A stretch of DNA of 64,000 nt from Chaetorhynchus papuensis (GCA_013396525.1 VWYX01000739.1:1-64000); one strand, 5' to 3'; positions 27,641 through 40,091 are shown, numbered from the stretch's first letter. Numbers and translations: made by a program. The notes: generated by a model not told the origin, from the letters alone.

Positions 27641-30600
27641 CTACTAGAAAATACTTGTGAAGCAGAAATATACCAGTAGGTTATAGATTTTTTTTGGGGT
27701 TAAACACCGAGTAGAATTATAAGGCCTGACAAATCGTCGTATAATTTATCCATTTGTTAAGAATTTTAGGTCATCCTCTCCTGGTTAAGTGACCACAGCC
27801 GTGAGGGAGTCCAGGACTCCCTCAAAGCCTCTGGGTTTTAACTGGCTTCACAGAAACTTGTCTGAACACCAGAGTTCTAGAAAAAGGAAAGGAGCTCTGT
27901 ATCTATAGTCAGGATGTAACAGAAAATATGATCTTCCCAAATACCTTGCTTATTTACAGTTCCCAAATAGAGATGCGAAGTATAACTGCTGTAAATTAAA
28001 AACAATGCACTAATCAGCAGACAAATTTCTGGTTAGATCTTTGTAGAAGTTAGTTCAGTACTTATAAAATTCATATTTAAATTGTTCTTTATAATGGCTA
28101 AGGTGAAAAGATCAGCTGTTTACATACCTGATTCTGTATCTTACTATATCAAAGTTATACTATTAATAATTAACAATTAGCTTTCAACGATCATCCTTAG
28201 GAATACGGATTTTGTTTTTTTAGTAAAAGAAAAATGAGTTTTCCCCTCAGGTCTCTTAGGACACCCATTCACACCTAGAGGACTAAAAGTATTGTTGAAT
28301 GCTTCAGGTTTAACTTAACTATACACGTTCATCTCTATCACTTACCCAGATAGAAGGTAATTATGCAATATAGAAATTGAAATAAAAATCTCTGTAACAG
28401 TTGCCTAATTTTTATAATTCTACCCTCATATCTTTTTTTCTGACATGGAAAGGAGACCCTGGTACTCATTTCAAGTCAGCCTCTTTTATAAGTGTTACCA
28501 ATGAACACAGAGAAATAAACCTCTGTCAGCCCTCACAACCATTATGAGATCTTCACCAACCTATGTGCTCACTTATTTCATCAAGTCCTTCTTCCTCGAT
28601 AAAGGGGCTCTTAATTCTGCATCTGGCATTATAACTATTTCTGGAAGCTTCTTACTGAGGTCCTTCCCTGATTGGCTTGATCTGCTTGAAAGCCTTTGAT
28701 TAGTTAATTAGCACCTGAGATCTAAATAGCAGTGAATTGTGCATTAGCTCTGAGAACTTGTAAATTTTTTCTATGGCTTTTTAGGTATTAGGATAGTCTC
28801 TCACATATGCAAATTTTTCATTCTGATTTTTCTTTCCTTTTTTTTAAATTCTAATTAAGATAAACTCAGAAATTAGATTGAGATAGCAGTTGCAATCCTA
28901 AAGTTTTAGTCTGGGCGCTTGATTTGAGAATGGCTGTACATCACAATAAGGTCTGTCCTTGCCAGGCTGTGTTAGCTTAGAGCTTTTCTTTTTTTTTTTT
29001 ATTTTAAGTCTTGCTGCAATATTAAGCAAGAGTAAATGGAGCTGAGAGCTATGAAAATTCTGAGAGCTCTTTTTGAATTTGAAGGCACTGAAGAAACTCT
29101 GTTTGGGTTGTCCTATCAGTTGCAGTTACACTGGAGACTGGAAGATTGAGCACATTGAGTCTAACATTTTCTAACTGCTTATGTTGATCCATCTGTGTTT
29201 TCTCTATGACACATGGGGCAGAATTTCTCAGTAAAGTTATTTGAAAATATTAGAAAGAAACTCATTTAAACTGAGACAGGACAATGAAACAGCTTGAGAT
29301 AAAAGTATGAATAACAATTTATTTTTTGAGATGCTTTCTTTCTGCTTGTGGAAGTCCAAAAAATATGTTAGGGTAGATAAAGTAGCCTACTTTGGCAAAT
29401 ATACCAAAAAACCCAGGAATACTTACTCACCCCATAATTTATTATTATAAGCAGTATTTCTTTGACTTTGTCCTAGTCATAGATTATTTCTACTTCATAA
29501 AAAATATATTTCTTTGGGTAGTTTCAAATTTGATTGACACTTAGTGCAATTTTAAATGCATCTACAAAAAACTATTACAGTAAAACTGGTTAAGGTTTAT
29601 TGAGGTTTTGCTATACCCTTGCTTCATAAATAAGAAGTACATCATAAACACTTGAAATGGAGTAGAATCCTACTTACTAGTAAAAAACAATGTTTGTTTT
29701 GGTATAATGTGGAGTGGTTCACATTCCAACTGTGTATCTTTTCCTTGGCAGCCCAGGGAAATCACTGTATACGTTTCCAAGAAATATAGAAAACAGGCCT
29801 ACATTTTCCAGTGTCTCATCTGTCCCAAGGACTTCTGTCACGCGGTGAAAAGACGAGATTGTAAATCTCTTACATTTTCTTTCATTTCTCAGCAATTCAT
29901 TGCTATGGAAGTAAAAACTAAACACATTTTATGCTTCTTGTGCTGCCCAATATTTTGACTAAATACTTTGGTGATACTGGCCAGAGAAGAGTTCTGAACA
30001 GAAGACTAAAAGTCCAAAATACACATATCCACTAACAATCTACGTACTGGGAGAACGATATATTGCAAATAAAGAATGCCCCCGAATACCATTCCAAAGA
30101 CAAATGAAGAGTTTTAAAGTAATTAAAGGTGAGTCTCACCGAAGCAAGATGAAAAAGGAAATACACTTTTATAGTGGCTAAAAGACACAAAAGAAAATAA
30201 ACTTCTGTTGAAAAGTTTTTATGTAATGGTAGGGTTTCTTTATGGTTTTCACAATAACAAAAGGTAATTTAGGAAAGTCTACACTTGCTTCACAATCTAA
30301 ACGTGTATCTATGACACAGTAATGACAGCCACAAGCCACTGCATCTGTGGTTCTTCTTGCTGAGCAAAAGTTCTGCATGAAAATAATTGCATTTAAACGG
30401 AAGTGGCTAGAAAACTTTCTTTATTCTTTGACAGAAGCAATAAACTGAAGCTGGAGTACAGAACTAAAAGTGAGAAAGGTGCTCAAGTGTGTAAGTTTCC
30501 TTATTCTCCAGGGAAATAGAAAAATGAAAGCAAAAAGGGAAAGAAGGCACGGGGAATTACTCAATGTGAAAGTACACAGTGGGAAAAAGTGTGACTCCGG

Positions 30601-33600
30601 GGAATGTTCACATGCTGGTGTACAGATAAGGAGAGAGATGTTTCAAAGCTTTCTGGAGAAACACACATAGATGTAGGGATTTGTTTTTGCACCTAGCCAG
30701 CTGCTTTCAGTAAAATCAATGAGATCTGAGTTACGGTGTTTGAAACTCTAATGAGTTCACAAAAGTTACAATTTTCTCTCTGTAGAGTGCCAAAATAATA
30801 GCTAAACATTATATGGAGCTCAGTTTAGTCCTGATTTGAGCCTTTTCAAGTGTTATTTGAGCTTTTTTAGGTCTTTCCAGTAGATTCACTTCATTCTTCA
30901 TCTCTAAGTGTAAATGAAACAAGTCTGGTTTTGTAGCTATCCTAGGATTTTACAGTGATATTTTCTTAAATGTTTAGTCTTGTTAGTTCCTGAATGTTTT
31001 GAAGAAACAAATGCATTGCTATGAAAAGATTTTTAAGTACCACCATATGTTCAAAAAAGACAGCACATTAGCTGTTCTAACTAAAATTTATGAAAAATAA
31101 TAGTGAAAATGGCTCTTGTTGCCTTTTAGAAGCAAAGATATTCTTATCCATTTGGTTTTCAAAAAGGTATTTTTGTGCACAGTTGCTGTTTTTCAGTCTG
31201 CAGGCTGTGCTAATATAATAAGCTCCTATTGTGTGTGAGCAGTGTTTTAAGTTATTTCACCCACAGAAATATTCCTACCTTGTCTCTTAAATGTAGTCTA
31301 AAAGTAGAGGTATTAATATTGTAGCACTTCTAATATTTGTTTTTCATTTCAGTGCAAGACACATACTTGAAGCCTGTTAATAATCATGGCAGTAAATGAC
31401 TGAATATAATTTCATTTAAGACTATTATAGATTTCTGTAGTTTTAGGGGCTATCAGTATTTTATTACCTTTATTTTAGGAAAGGCATACCAGCTTCACCT
31501 AGGATTTCTGAGGTAAAATTCTGAAGCGTTATACAAAAATACATTTCTCTCTCAAAATAATATAAGGTTTCACTGAAATGAAAGAGTGATTTCTTAAAAA
31601 ATATATTAAGAAAATTCCAATTGGTTCTTCCCCCATACTACAGAGCCTAGCAGTACTGCAGCAATCTCAGATTTCTGGAAGAGCAGTCAATAATCCCCAC
31701 GCTCCAGAGATTATATGTAATTATTTCAGGAGAACTTGTCTTCCAAAACAAGTTTTCAATTCCTTCACCACTGCATCCACTTTTAAATGCATTTAAATCA
31801 CCTTATTTCTTACCATTATGTACATTAGGTACTAGGTACTTAAAGGAAGCATTGACTTGTACAATGACTATTTGACAGAAGTATCACAGAAATACAGTAG
31901 GGAAATGAAAGAACAAAAGACAAATCTAAATCTGTTCTGATTACCAGTACCCACAGCGCTTTCTACAGTAACATGACTTAAATCTGGACATTCTACCTGC
32001 TGGAGGCAAAGATGGCCAGTGCAATGATGCACAGAGCCAGAATAACCCAGTATTGCTTTCTGAAATAATTAGACCTTGATTTCTAATTCCTTCCAAGAAT
32101 GGATATTGCAATTAGAGAAAGAATCCACCAAAGTTTGGAAAACAGAAGCATGATGGAACAAAAAAACTCTTTTCAACCTTGACCTGATTGCATCTCTGAA
32201 TTCCTGTGAAGATAAATCCTGTAGCCAGATTTATCTTCATGGATCTGTGAAAGAAATAATCTGCAACAGGGTTTTCAGAGTTAGAGGCAAAAATCTCTTA
32301 GTGAAATTACACCTACTGAATATTATAGGACTCCTATAGATGTGTCATGTAATTAATTCATACACAAATGCTTGCCACTGTGCGATCTCAATTAACCTAA
32401 TGATTTTTCTCCCTACTGTTTTAAACTGTGGATTCATAATAACGGGAATTTTAGTCTTGTGTTGCAGTATTCTACATTAGCTGTCTTACTTATCTGAGTC
32501 TCCCATTCTAGGCTTTATCTATGCAGTACAAATGTAAAGTTAAAACATTACACTTAAAGAAAAATGTTCGAAACCATTTTCATGTTAGTCCTATATAACT
32601 ATGTCATCATGTAGCCTAAAATATCCTCTCTAAAATTAACTGACACATTGCAGAAAATTGTTCTCTGCTTTGGCAGAAATGAATTCTATTAAAGCTAATG
32701 AAAATTGCACATCTGTGGCATAAGACCATATGTCCAGAAGAGAAGCAGTGTGTGGAATAACTTTCTCTCAAATTTAAACCCAATTACTGAAGTTTTTCCA
32801 TCAGGGAGTTGAGCTCACCAGACTTTTAAGAGCTCTGAAAAAGTCTGTACTCTGACAAATTTTGAATCAGTAGTCTACATAAAGCAGTGATCAAATCAAA
32901 TTAACTGAAGTATTAGATTATTTTAATATGTCTGGAGTCTGCCACATCCTTCACACATTTAAAATAATCTGAAAAAATACAATACATGCACATGAAATAA
33001 TAGCATGTAATTGTAAAAACGGACAAGGAACCCTTTAGTACTATTAAGATCTGTGCTTTGATTAAGAAAGTGTAATGTTGGTACAACAGAAGATTGATTT
33101 ACCAGTGGAGCTGAGCCAAACGTCTGCATTTAACTGCATTAATTTTTTTGTTCCCTTTTCCAAACTGGAAAAACAGGAACTAGTAGAACTGGGTGAAGAA
33201 CATCAAACTCCTCCAGTCAAATGTGGCTAGCTAGTTTTTTTTCTTGACTACGATTTTTTTCTTGGCAAGGAAAAAAATCAGTGATGTCTATAGTGTAACC
33301 ACTACTTTTGTGATGCCTTTTATTAGTACAAAAATTTTCTTGTCATTCTCTGGGACCTTTTCCTGGGAATTATAATTATCTTACAAAAATATGCCTCTAC
33401 ATACTCATTATATGTACATATATATATTATAACCCCTCTTCGTTCTCCTATACTATAAGGTTAACTCAGAAGCCTTTGAAATGGCTGAAGCATTGCTTTA
33501 GCCAGACAAAGGAAAAAAATATAGACCCTATGACTGGACCTTGAATTAACTTCTGGATTTATCAAGAAATTTGCAACCCTTGGAGAATTATTTTGGTCTA

Positions 33601-34035
33601 AGATGACTAGTAAAATTAATGAAAAATTCACATTTATATAAGAATGTTCCTCTTTAAGGATCAACAAATAGAGGGCTTATGACAAATGGCACAAAAAATA
33701 CTCTTCCTGACAGTACCTAGTAACAACACTCTGAATATGGGATTTCTTTTATTACTGTTTCTTCATTATATATGCAAGATTACCCCATCTGTAGTTTTCC
33801 TAGTTTGGTATCCTCTTAGGAGCAAATACACTGATTTTGGTAGAGGCCAAAAGTGAGAGCCAAGACTGAATATTCCCTCATTAAAGATTTCCTTTGCCAA
33901 GGTTGCCCACACAACGTATTTTCAGCAAAAATTGTATAGCACCTTTCCATGAATAACAGAAAGGTGCACCACTTGACAGACATTCATTTCTCCTTCTGTC
34001 ACTATCTTAGATTTTTCATCCCATGCATGTGAGAC
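27641..34035. other. Unique AT-rich sequence, no gene seen
   Basis: About 6.4 kb without a recognised gene or interspersed repeat. It includes a perfect 12-bp hairpin at 32207-32239, a T-run near 28988-29000 and a TA-rich patch near 33415-33430. The open frames at 29707-29958 and 30470-30670 have no recognisable motif. Confidence 0.5.
32207..32239. repeat. Perfect 12-bp inverted repeat with 9-nt loop
   Basis: TGAAGATAAATC at 32207-32218 and GATTTATCTTCA at 32228-32239 are exact reverse complements flanking the loop CTGTAGCCA. Pairing does not continue outside the 12 bp, so the stem is shorter than a typical microRNA precursor. Confidence 0.85.
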
Positions 34036-34736
34036 TGTGGTGATTTGACCTGGACAGGATGCCAGATCTGCACCAAGGGTGCTCTACCACTCTCCCAGGG
34101 AAGAGAAAAGAGAATGGAAGTCTTGAGGGTTGAGACAAGGGCAGGGAGAGACTACGTACCAGTTATCATCACAGGCAAAACAGATTCAGCTTGGGTAAAT
34201 CAACTGAATTTATGGCCAATCAAATCAGAAAAGAATAATTAATAGTAATATCAACTCTTAAAATACACGTTCCTCCCATGCCCCCCACTTCCCAGGCTTA
34301 ATTTTATCCCCAAATCTCTACCTACTTCACCCTGCCCCCAGCAACACATTCAGAATGGGAATGGGGGCTGTTCATCACACCTCTCTGCCGCTCCTTCCTC
34401 CTTAGAGAGAGGATTCACAGCCTCCTGCTGCTCCGGAATGGAATCTCTCCCATGGGAGACAATCCTTCATAAACTTCTCCAACATGACCCCTTCCCACAG
34501 GGTGCAGTTCTTTTTTTAAATTCATTTTTTTCCCCTTGAATTTGTTATCCCCAAGGTGCTGTCACCATTGCTGAAGGGATTTGCTTTGACCAGCAGTGGG
34601 TCTGTCTTAAGAGGAACTGGCTGGCATCAGCCATAAAGGAGGCTTCTGGCAGCTTCTCAGAGAGAAGAGCTACCACTCTCACAGCTACCACTGTAGCTCA
34701 CCCACTACCAAAACCTTGCTGCACAAACCCAATACA
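34036..34736 (-). mobile_element. Solo LTR of an avian endogenous retrovirus
   Basis: The element is bounded by TG...CA (TGTGGTGATTTGACC at the left, CCCAATACA at the right). It is flanked by GAGAC (34031-34035) and AAGAC (34737-34741), a 5-bp target-site duplication with one mismatch. It resembles a widespread avian LTR that starts TGTATTGGGTTTG in sense orientation. Orientation is minus: its reverse complement carries a U5-like segment (CTGCCCTTGTCTCAACCC) that parallels CTGTCTTTATCTCAATTC in the plus-strand LTR at 34907. No internal viral sequence is attached, so it is a solo LTR left by recombination. Clusters of short deletions relative to the family are likely but were not measured. Assignment to an ERVL-like group is inference. 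Confidence 0.85.
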
Positions 34737-34906
34737 AAGACCTGCGTAATTAAGTGCAAAAAAAGTGTTTGAGGACAATCTTCAGGTCACTTATTCGTAC
34801 TGTGTTAGCAATCAGATCTGGCACCCTAATATGACTACCTAGTTGCAAAAAGTGCAATTGCCTATATGTCTTCAAATCACTTCAGCATGATTTGCATGAA
34901 AATATT

Positions 34907-35483
34907 TGTACTGGCTTTGGCTGGGGTAGAGTTAATTTTTTTCACAGTAGCTGGTATGGAACTGTGTTTTGGATTTGTTCTGGAAACAGTGTTGATAACA
35001 CAGGGGTGTTTCTGTTATTGCTGAGCAGCCCTTACACTGAGTCAAGGACTTTTCTGCTCCTCACCCCACCACACCTGCCAAGAGGCTGGGATGCATGAGA
35101 GGTTGAAAGAGGACACACCTGGGACAGCTGACCCCCCGCTGATCTAGGAGCTATTCCAGGCCATGTGGCAGCATGCTCAGTGTATGAAGTGGGAGAAAGA
35201 AGGATGGAGGTGGATGTCTTGAGTAGTGGTATTTGTGGTGCAGCCTTGCTTGCCTGATGATAGGCTGCAAACCTGCTTGCCCATGGGAAGTGGTGAGTGA
35301 ATTCCGTGTTTTGTAGTGCTTGCGGGTGTGGCTTTTGCTTTCCCAATTAAACTGTCTTTATCTCAATTCATGAGCTTTTTCACTTTTACTCTTCTGATTC
35401 TCCCCCCATCCCCTTTTACAGGGGAGTTATCAAGGGGTTGCACTGCATGGGGCTCTGTTGCCAGCTGGGGTTAAAGCAGAACA
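34907..35483 (+). mobile_element. Solo LTR of an avian endogenous retrovirus
   Basis: It begins TGTACTGGCTTTGGCTGGGG and ends GGGGTTAAAGCAGAACA, giving TG...CA termini. The body carries blocks typical of a common songbird LTR: TTCACAGTAGCTGGTATGG, GTTGATAACACAGGGGTGTT and GTCAAGGACTTTTC. A degenerate TATA-like sequence (CAGTGTATGAAG) lies near 35176-35187, and an ATTAAA polyadenylation hexamer lies at 35346-35351, both consistent with plus-strand transcription. Flanks ATATT and ATAGC share only three of five bases, so the target duplication is decayed or the edges are slightly off. No gag, pol or env flanks it. Its U3 end faces the U3 end of the minus-strand LTR 170 bp upstream. Confidence 0.88.
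35346..35351 (+). promoter_or_regulatory. ATTAAA polyadenylation hexamer within LTR
   Basis: ATTAAA lies in the R region of the plus-strand LTR, followed by the TCTTTATCTCAA U5 block, as expected for the retroviral 3' processing signal. Whether it is used today is unknown. Confidence 0.5.
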
Positions 35484-38400
35484 ATAGCAAACATTCTGGT
35501 TTTCAATAAGAAAACTGAAATACAAGGAAAAAAAATTAGATGCAAAACATACAGAACTTTTTTTTTCATAGTAGCCCTTTATCTTTCCTTTTTCCTCTGA
35601 CTTTTCTGTTCATATAATGGGGCAACTTGAATGATATTTGTTTCCATAGTCAGTCACTTAGGGAATATTTTTTAATCGTGGGAAAACAGAAACTTGACAG
35701 GCATCGTAGGTGGGGTTTTGGTTTTTTTTTGTTACTTGTGTGTTTTGTGTTATTCAATTGTGAGAAATTTGGTAGAATTTTTAAGAGCAACATGAAGTTA
35801 GTCTTAATTTTGTTAAACTGGATTCAAGCTTGTACATTTTCAAATCACTTTTAAAACTAGAACTGAGACTCCAAAGTCCTGGAAATACTTTGTGTATTTT
35901 ACTGCTTGTCTCTTCTGCAATATTAAACAACTTGAACCCAAAGAATTCAATGCTGCATTCATTAGCAATCTAGTCAAAATATTTTCAGACATTTTAAAAA
36001 AAAAGTCCATTAATTTTTCTAATAGCATTTTAAATTAAATCATAATAATGGTTAAACAAGTATATGGATTTTCTGAAAACTTACTGTTTTAAATATGAAA
36101 GCAAATACCACTAATTCTCAATGTGCATGGTAGTTTGAGGACTACTTTGTCATCATTATGTCCTCAAGGTACGGAAAAAATGGATGAAGGAAGACGTGCC
36201 TCCAAAGGAAACACACAGTGCAGAAATAAAATCTTGGATGCTGACTGTGACAGTAAATCAGCTTTGACTCTCATATTGTCCTCAATAATACCACTGCTTA
36301 TATTTTTAAATAATCTTGTTCTTTACCACATGAACTCAGGAAACTATAGAGATGTACTTTATCATATAATGTATAAAAATGTATAATGAATAATTAAATC
36401 ATAAATATTTAATACAGAATATGAAATAGCATAAAATTATAGTTTATAATACATAGTGTACGGTATGGCTATATAGTATAAAGCATGTATAGTTTAGGAT
36501 TTATATGTTATGTAAAATACATGTGGATTTTATACAAATTTTTGTTAATATGTGTATATAGCTACATTTAATATATATTATATAATATATAACATTCAGA
36601 CTCATCCCTTAATAATACACTTAAGTTCATAGTTTCACATCAGGCTCAAAAATAAATATAGACAGTACACAGTCCGATATTATACCAGGCAAGAGAAACA
36701 TCAATCAGTGAAGAAAATTTAGTTGCAATAGAATCTTTGGCAACTATTTTTTCACTTTTTAATTTGGTTTTAACTCCTGGATTTTCAGTGTTGGAATTGG
36801 ATATCACTACAAAAAATCTGGTTTTCATTGAAAAATATTGACCTGATTACATCAATTTTATACTGCTCTTTTTAGTGTCTTGAGCTCAAGCAGGAGGAAA
36901 TAAATTGTGTGGAGGAAAGTTATGGCACTAACTTTCAGATTTGTGAAGCATGCCATGGTTGTTCTCTGGCTGACTAAAGAACATGGAAGCACCAATGAAG
37001 TTGAAATCTCAGCAAAATAGGTTGGTTTTAGTGTTCTTTTCATCATATGTTTTCACCACCATAGTATTACATAATAAAGACTTCTGAATGTGTTCCTTTA
37101 CTGAAGACTACATAGGTGTAATATGTTTTTTTCACCAAGTACCTACAGTGATGTAGGGATCCAAATCCATGGTTTTGAATGGAGAACAAAGTGCATATAG
37201 TTTAAATGCTCAACTAAGTGAAAAAAGAACATACAGAAACCCTGTGTCTAAATATGCACAGTTTTTCATAAGTTCTCACTTGGGTATCCAAGTGAAATCT
37301 CTGAGAGCTCAAACAAGAGAGCAGTAGTATACTTATTTATCCTTTACTCATTCCCATAAGTTTCTTGCTGTTGGTGTTCTTCTTGCTGTATCTGTCCTTC
37401 ACAAAATATAGTTATGCAAGCCTTTGGAGGTTTTAATTATGTTCTTTATTCTTGGTTATGAAATTAGATGAAAGGAAAAGAAATGTTACCTTATAATTTC
37501 TCATTTTTTAGCAGTGAATTTTTTACTGCTGTGAAAAATACCTGAATAATACTGGAAATACTTAAAAAACCCAAACCTTGAATCATGAGCTCTCATCTTG
37601 TTTTATATGGGTTTTTTTCACCCATGTCAAATATACGGACATTATTATTATGGGTGAAATATTATATCTGGTAGAACTATTTTTAAAAGGTGCAAAGAGT
37701 CTGTGTTCTTAGCTGTAATAGACTCTTGGCAACAGTATTGAATTGAGTAAAATTTATCTCATGGGGTTTTCCAAAGCTATAATCAGTGGGGATTTTTTTT
37801 TTTAATAGAAAAATTGTATTTTGGAATGGTTTGTTGATGTCAACAATTTGTATTTATTACTTGCTATTTAAAAAAAAAAAGACTGTGTCTGTAGAAATCA
37901 ATACATGTTTAGCTATCACTTTCAAAAGGAGAAGGATAATGGCTTCAATGATCCAGTTTCTGTTCTCCGTGGCTTGATATAAATCAAAAGTAACTTGAAG
38001 CCAATTTCCTATAATTAGAATATGCATATGGTGCTATGTGCTTAAACATCTTTGATGCTGAAGACTCTCTTCCAGACCCCTTGCTGAGCTATGATTTTGT
38101 AGTTTGTAGGGGTTTTGACTGTTTTTATACCTACTATGATAAAATAACTCTGGAACAGCTAAATATTTTTTAGAAGGGGTTAAGAAGGCTGACACTTGTA
38201 AGAAATAAATCTGATGCTAAGTACCGTCCTCTGGTTTTTATGAGGGGTTGACTAACTTTCCAGAGACTTGTCTGAAACTTGTCACTTACAGGCATTTCTG
38301 GCGTTTAGGGGGTACAGCACACCCTAAGCCACTTAAAGAACTCTGACTTTACTGCCACTAACCTCCTCTCTGCAAGCTGTGAGTAGTGCAGATGGACTGG

Positions 38401-39280
38401 CAGATGCAGTCAGTATTCAAAGAAGAAAAACGTGCTTCGAGTGAGTCAGCATCAGGATTCTGAAGTTTTAAGAGGCCTCTATTCAAAGTGTTTGAACTAT
38501 TTTAAAAATAGACAGAGGAAAAGGAACAGAAAAGTGTCTGTATTCTAGAACTTTGGCAGCTCATCAGAAGCTGATGGTCCAATGCAATGTTAAGTTCCAT
38601 AAGAATATTTTGGAGTATTTCTTCTGTACTCCTATTTATAAAGAAAAGCTGTGTCACAGACTTTAAAATACTCTTGTTATTCTTGGTTTTCCTTTAATGT
38701 TCATTTTGTTGTCTTTTGCTTATTCTTAAACTTTCTAAATCCCACTACGGGTCTCCTTAGGTTCATTCAATGAAAGAGAACCCTCACACACGATGCAGTG
38801 CCTTCATGGTAAGTAAAAGGTACCCAAAGCCACACAAAGCTCACACTTTTTGTCAAAGGCCATTAGGGAAGTTTTCTTTGCATTATTTTTTAAATACTGA
38901 CATTGCTGAGTTGTTGCCTTCCAAATCAAGTTAAAACGTTATCTGCTTGTAAAAGAATAAGTGTGCTATCCTGTTTCATCTGGGACAATGTTAATTTTCT
39001 TCTTGTCATTGCTCAAATACATGGGTGATTTTGGTAGATAGTGATGAAGGATGGGGAAATCTGGTGTGTGCCTTAAGGGGATTTGATTTTTGGTGATAAT
39101 AGCCAATGAATAAAATTGCACAATACTGCTTGCTTTATAACACTGGGTAATGTCACTTTTATGGCCTGACACCAGACCGAGTGCCTCACAGAGTCTGTCT
39201 TTGCCACTTTGGATCCAAGGATCAGAACCACACTGCCCATCGATTGCCACATCACTGAAGAATCAACTTTGGTGAAACCA
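35484..39280. other. Unique AT-rich sequence, no gene seen
   Basis: No recognised gene. It includes a G/T patch at about 35711-35750 and a strongly AT-rich stretch at about 36370-36600. The frame at 36123-36386 (87 codons) runs into that AT-rich stretch and has no motif I recognise. Confidence 0.5.
36370..36600. repeat. AT-rich low-complexity stretch
   Basis: About 230 bp is dominated by A and T, with many TATA, ATAT and TTTAAT words and almost no C or G runs, ending in an ATATATTATATAATATATAA patch. It is a local composition extreme with no coding signal. Confidence 0.75.
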
Positions 39281-39651
39281 AAGAAGTGAAGACTTGACTG
39301 AGAGGGGACCTCATCAATGTCTTTAAGTATTGGAGGGGAAGGTGCCAAGAAAATGGAGCCAGGCTCTTTTCAGCGTTACCAAGCAATAGGACAAGACACA
39401 GACAGAAATTTACGCACAGGAAATTCTACCTGAATGTGAGGAGAAACTTCTTTACTGTGCAGGTATCTTGAGCACTGGTACGCATTGTCCAGAGAGGTTG
39501 TAGAGTCTCCCTCACTAGAGATACTCAAGATCTATCTGGATGCAATCCTGAGCAATGTGCTCTAGAATGACCGTACCTGAGCAAAGGTGGGACCAGATGA
39601 CCCATTCTGATCCCTTCCAACCTGGCCCACTCTGTGATTCTGCAACTCTGT
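39281..39651 (+). mobile_element. CR1 LINE 3' end, 5'-truncated
   Basis: Plus-strand CR1 3' untranslated sequence: AGAGGGGACCTCATCAATGT, then GAGAAACTTCTTTACTG, GTCCAGAGAGGTTGTAGAGT, GGGACCAGATGACCCATTCT and the CCCTTCCAACCTGG terminus, with a short CTCTGTGATTCTGC tail. It is the opposite orientation to the CR1 copies at 9676 and 26882 and closest to the 26882 copy. It lies only ~75 bp upstream of the LTR at 39725. Open frames on the opposite strand through here are incidental. Confidence 0.94.
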
Positions 39652-39724
39652 AAAAGGTCATGGGGTATTAGGAAGTGTGGAATCTGGCATGATAGAAATG
39701 ATGTAGAATAAGGGGTGGGCCCTG

Positions 39725-40091
39725 TGTCAGTTTTGGCTGGGACTGAGTTTATTTTCTTCTTAGTAGCTGGCACAGTTTTGGATTCAGCATGAGAATGCTG
39801 TTGATAACACACTGGTGTTTGGTTGTTGCTAAGCAGTGCTCACCCCAAGTCAAGGACTTTTCAGTGTCCCAGGTTCTGCTGGTGAGGAAGTGCACAAGAA
39901 GCTGTGAGGGAGCATGGCCAGGACAGCTGGCCTGAACTGGCCAAAGGGATATTCCATACCATGCAATGTCATGCTCAGGACACAAACTGGGGGGAAGTTG
40001 GCTGAGAGACCCCTGTGGCTGCTGTGAGGGGGAGTGAGTGAGTGAGCTGCTGCCGGGTATTTAGTTGCCAGCTGGGGGGTAAGCTACAACA
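39725..40091 (+). mobile_element. Shortened solo LTR of an avian endogenous retrovirus
   Basis: It begins TGTCAGTTTTGGCTGGG and ends near GTAAGCTACAACA. It shares with the LTR at 34907 the blocks TTTTGGCTGGGA-TGAGTTTATTTTCTTC, GCTGTTGATAACACA and AGTCAAGGACTTTTCAG. It also carries GGCCAAAGGGATATTCCATA and ATGTCATGCTCAG, which belong to the same LTR group. At 367 bp it is about 210 bp shorter than the 34907 copy. The missing part is the R/U5 region with the polyadenylation signal, between about 40020 and the GAGTGAGTGAGTGAGC block, so it carries an internal deletion. No clear target-site duplication is visible. It is likely a different subfamily from the 34907 copy. Confidence 0.87.

Noticed and set aside
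27482..27679. 65-codon open frame
   Set aside because: It lies almost entirely inside the antisense CR1 3' end.
35032..35346. 104-codon minus-strand frame
   Set aside because: It lies within the plus-strand solo LTR, antisense to it, and has no protein similarity I recognise.
36123..36386. 87-codon frame after a CAAG-GTACGG splice-donor-like site
   Set aside because: The frame ends in the AT-rich patch, has no recognised motif, and has no matching acceptor.
39525..39985. Minus-strand frames of 78-95 codons
   Set aside because: They are antisense through the CR1 tail and the adjacent LTR.
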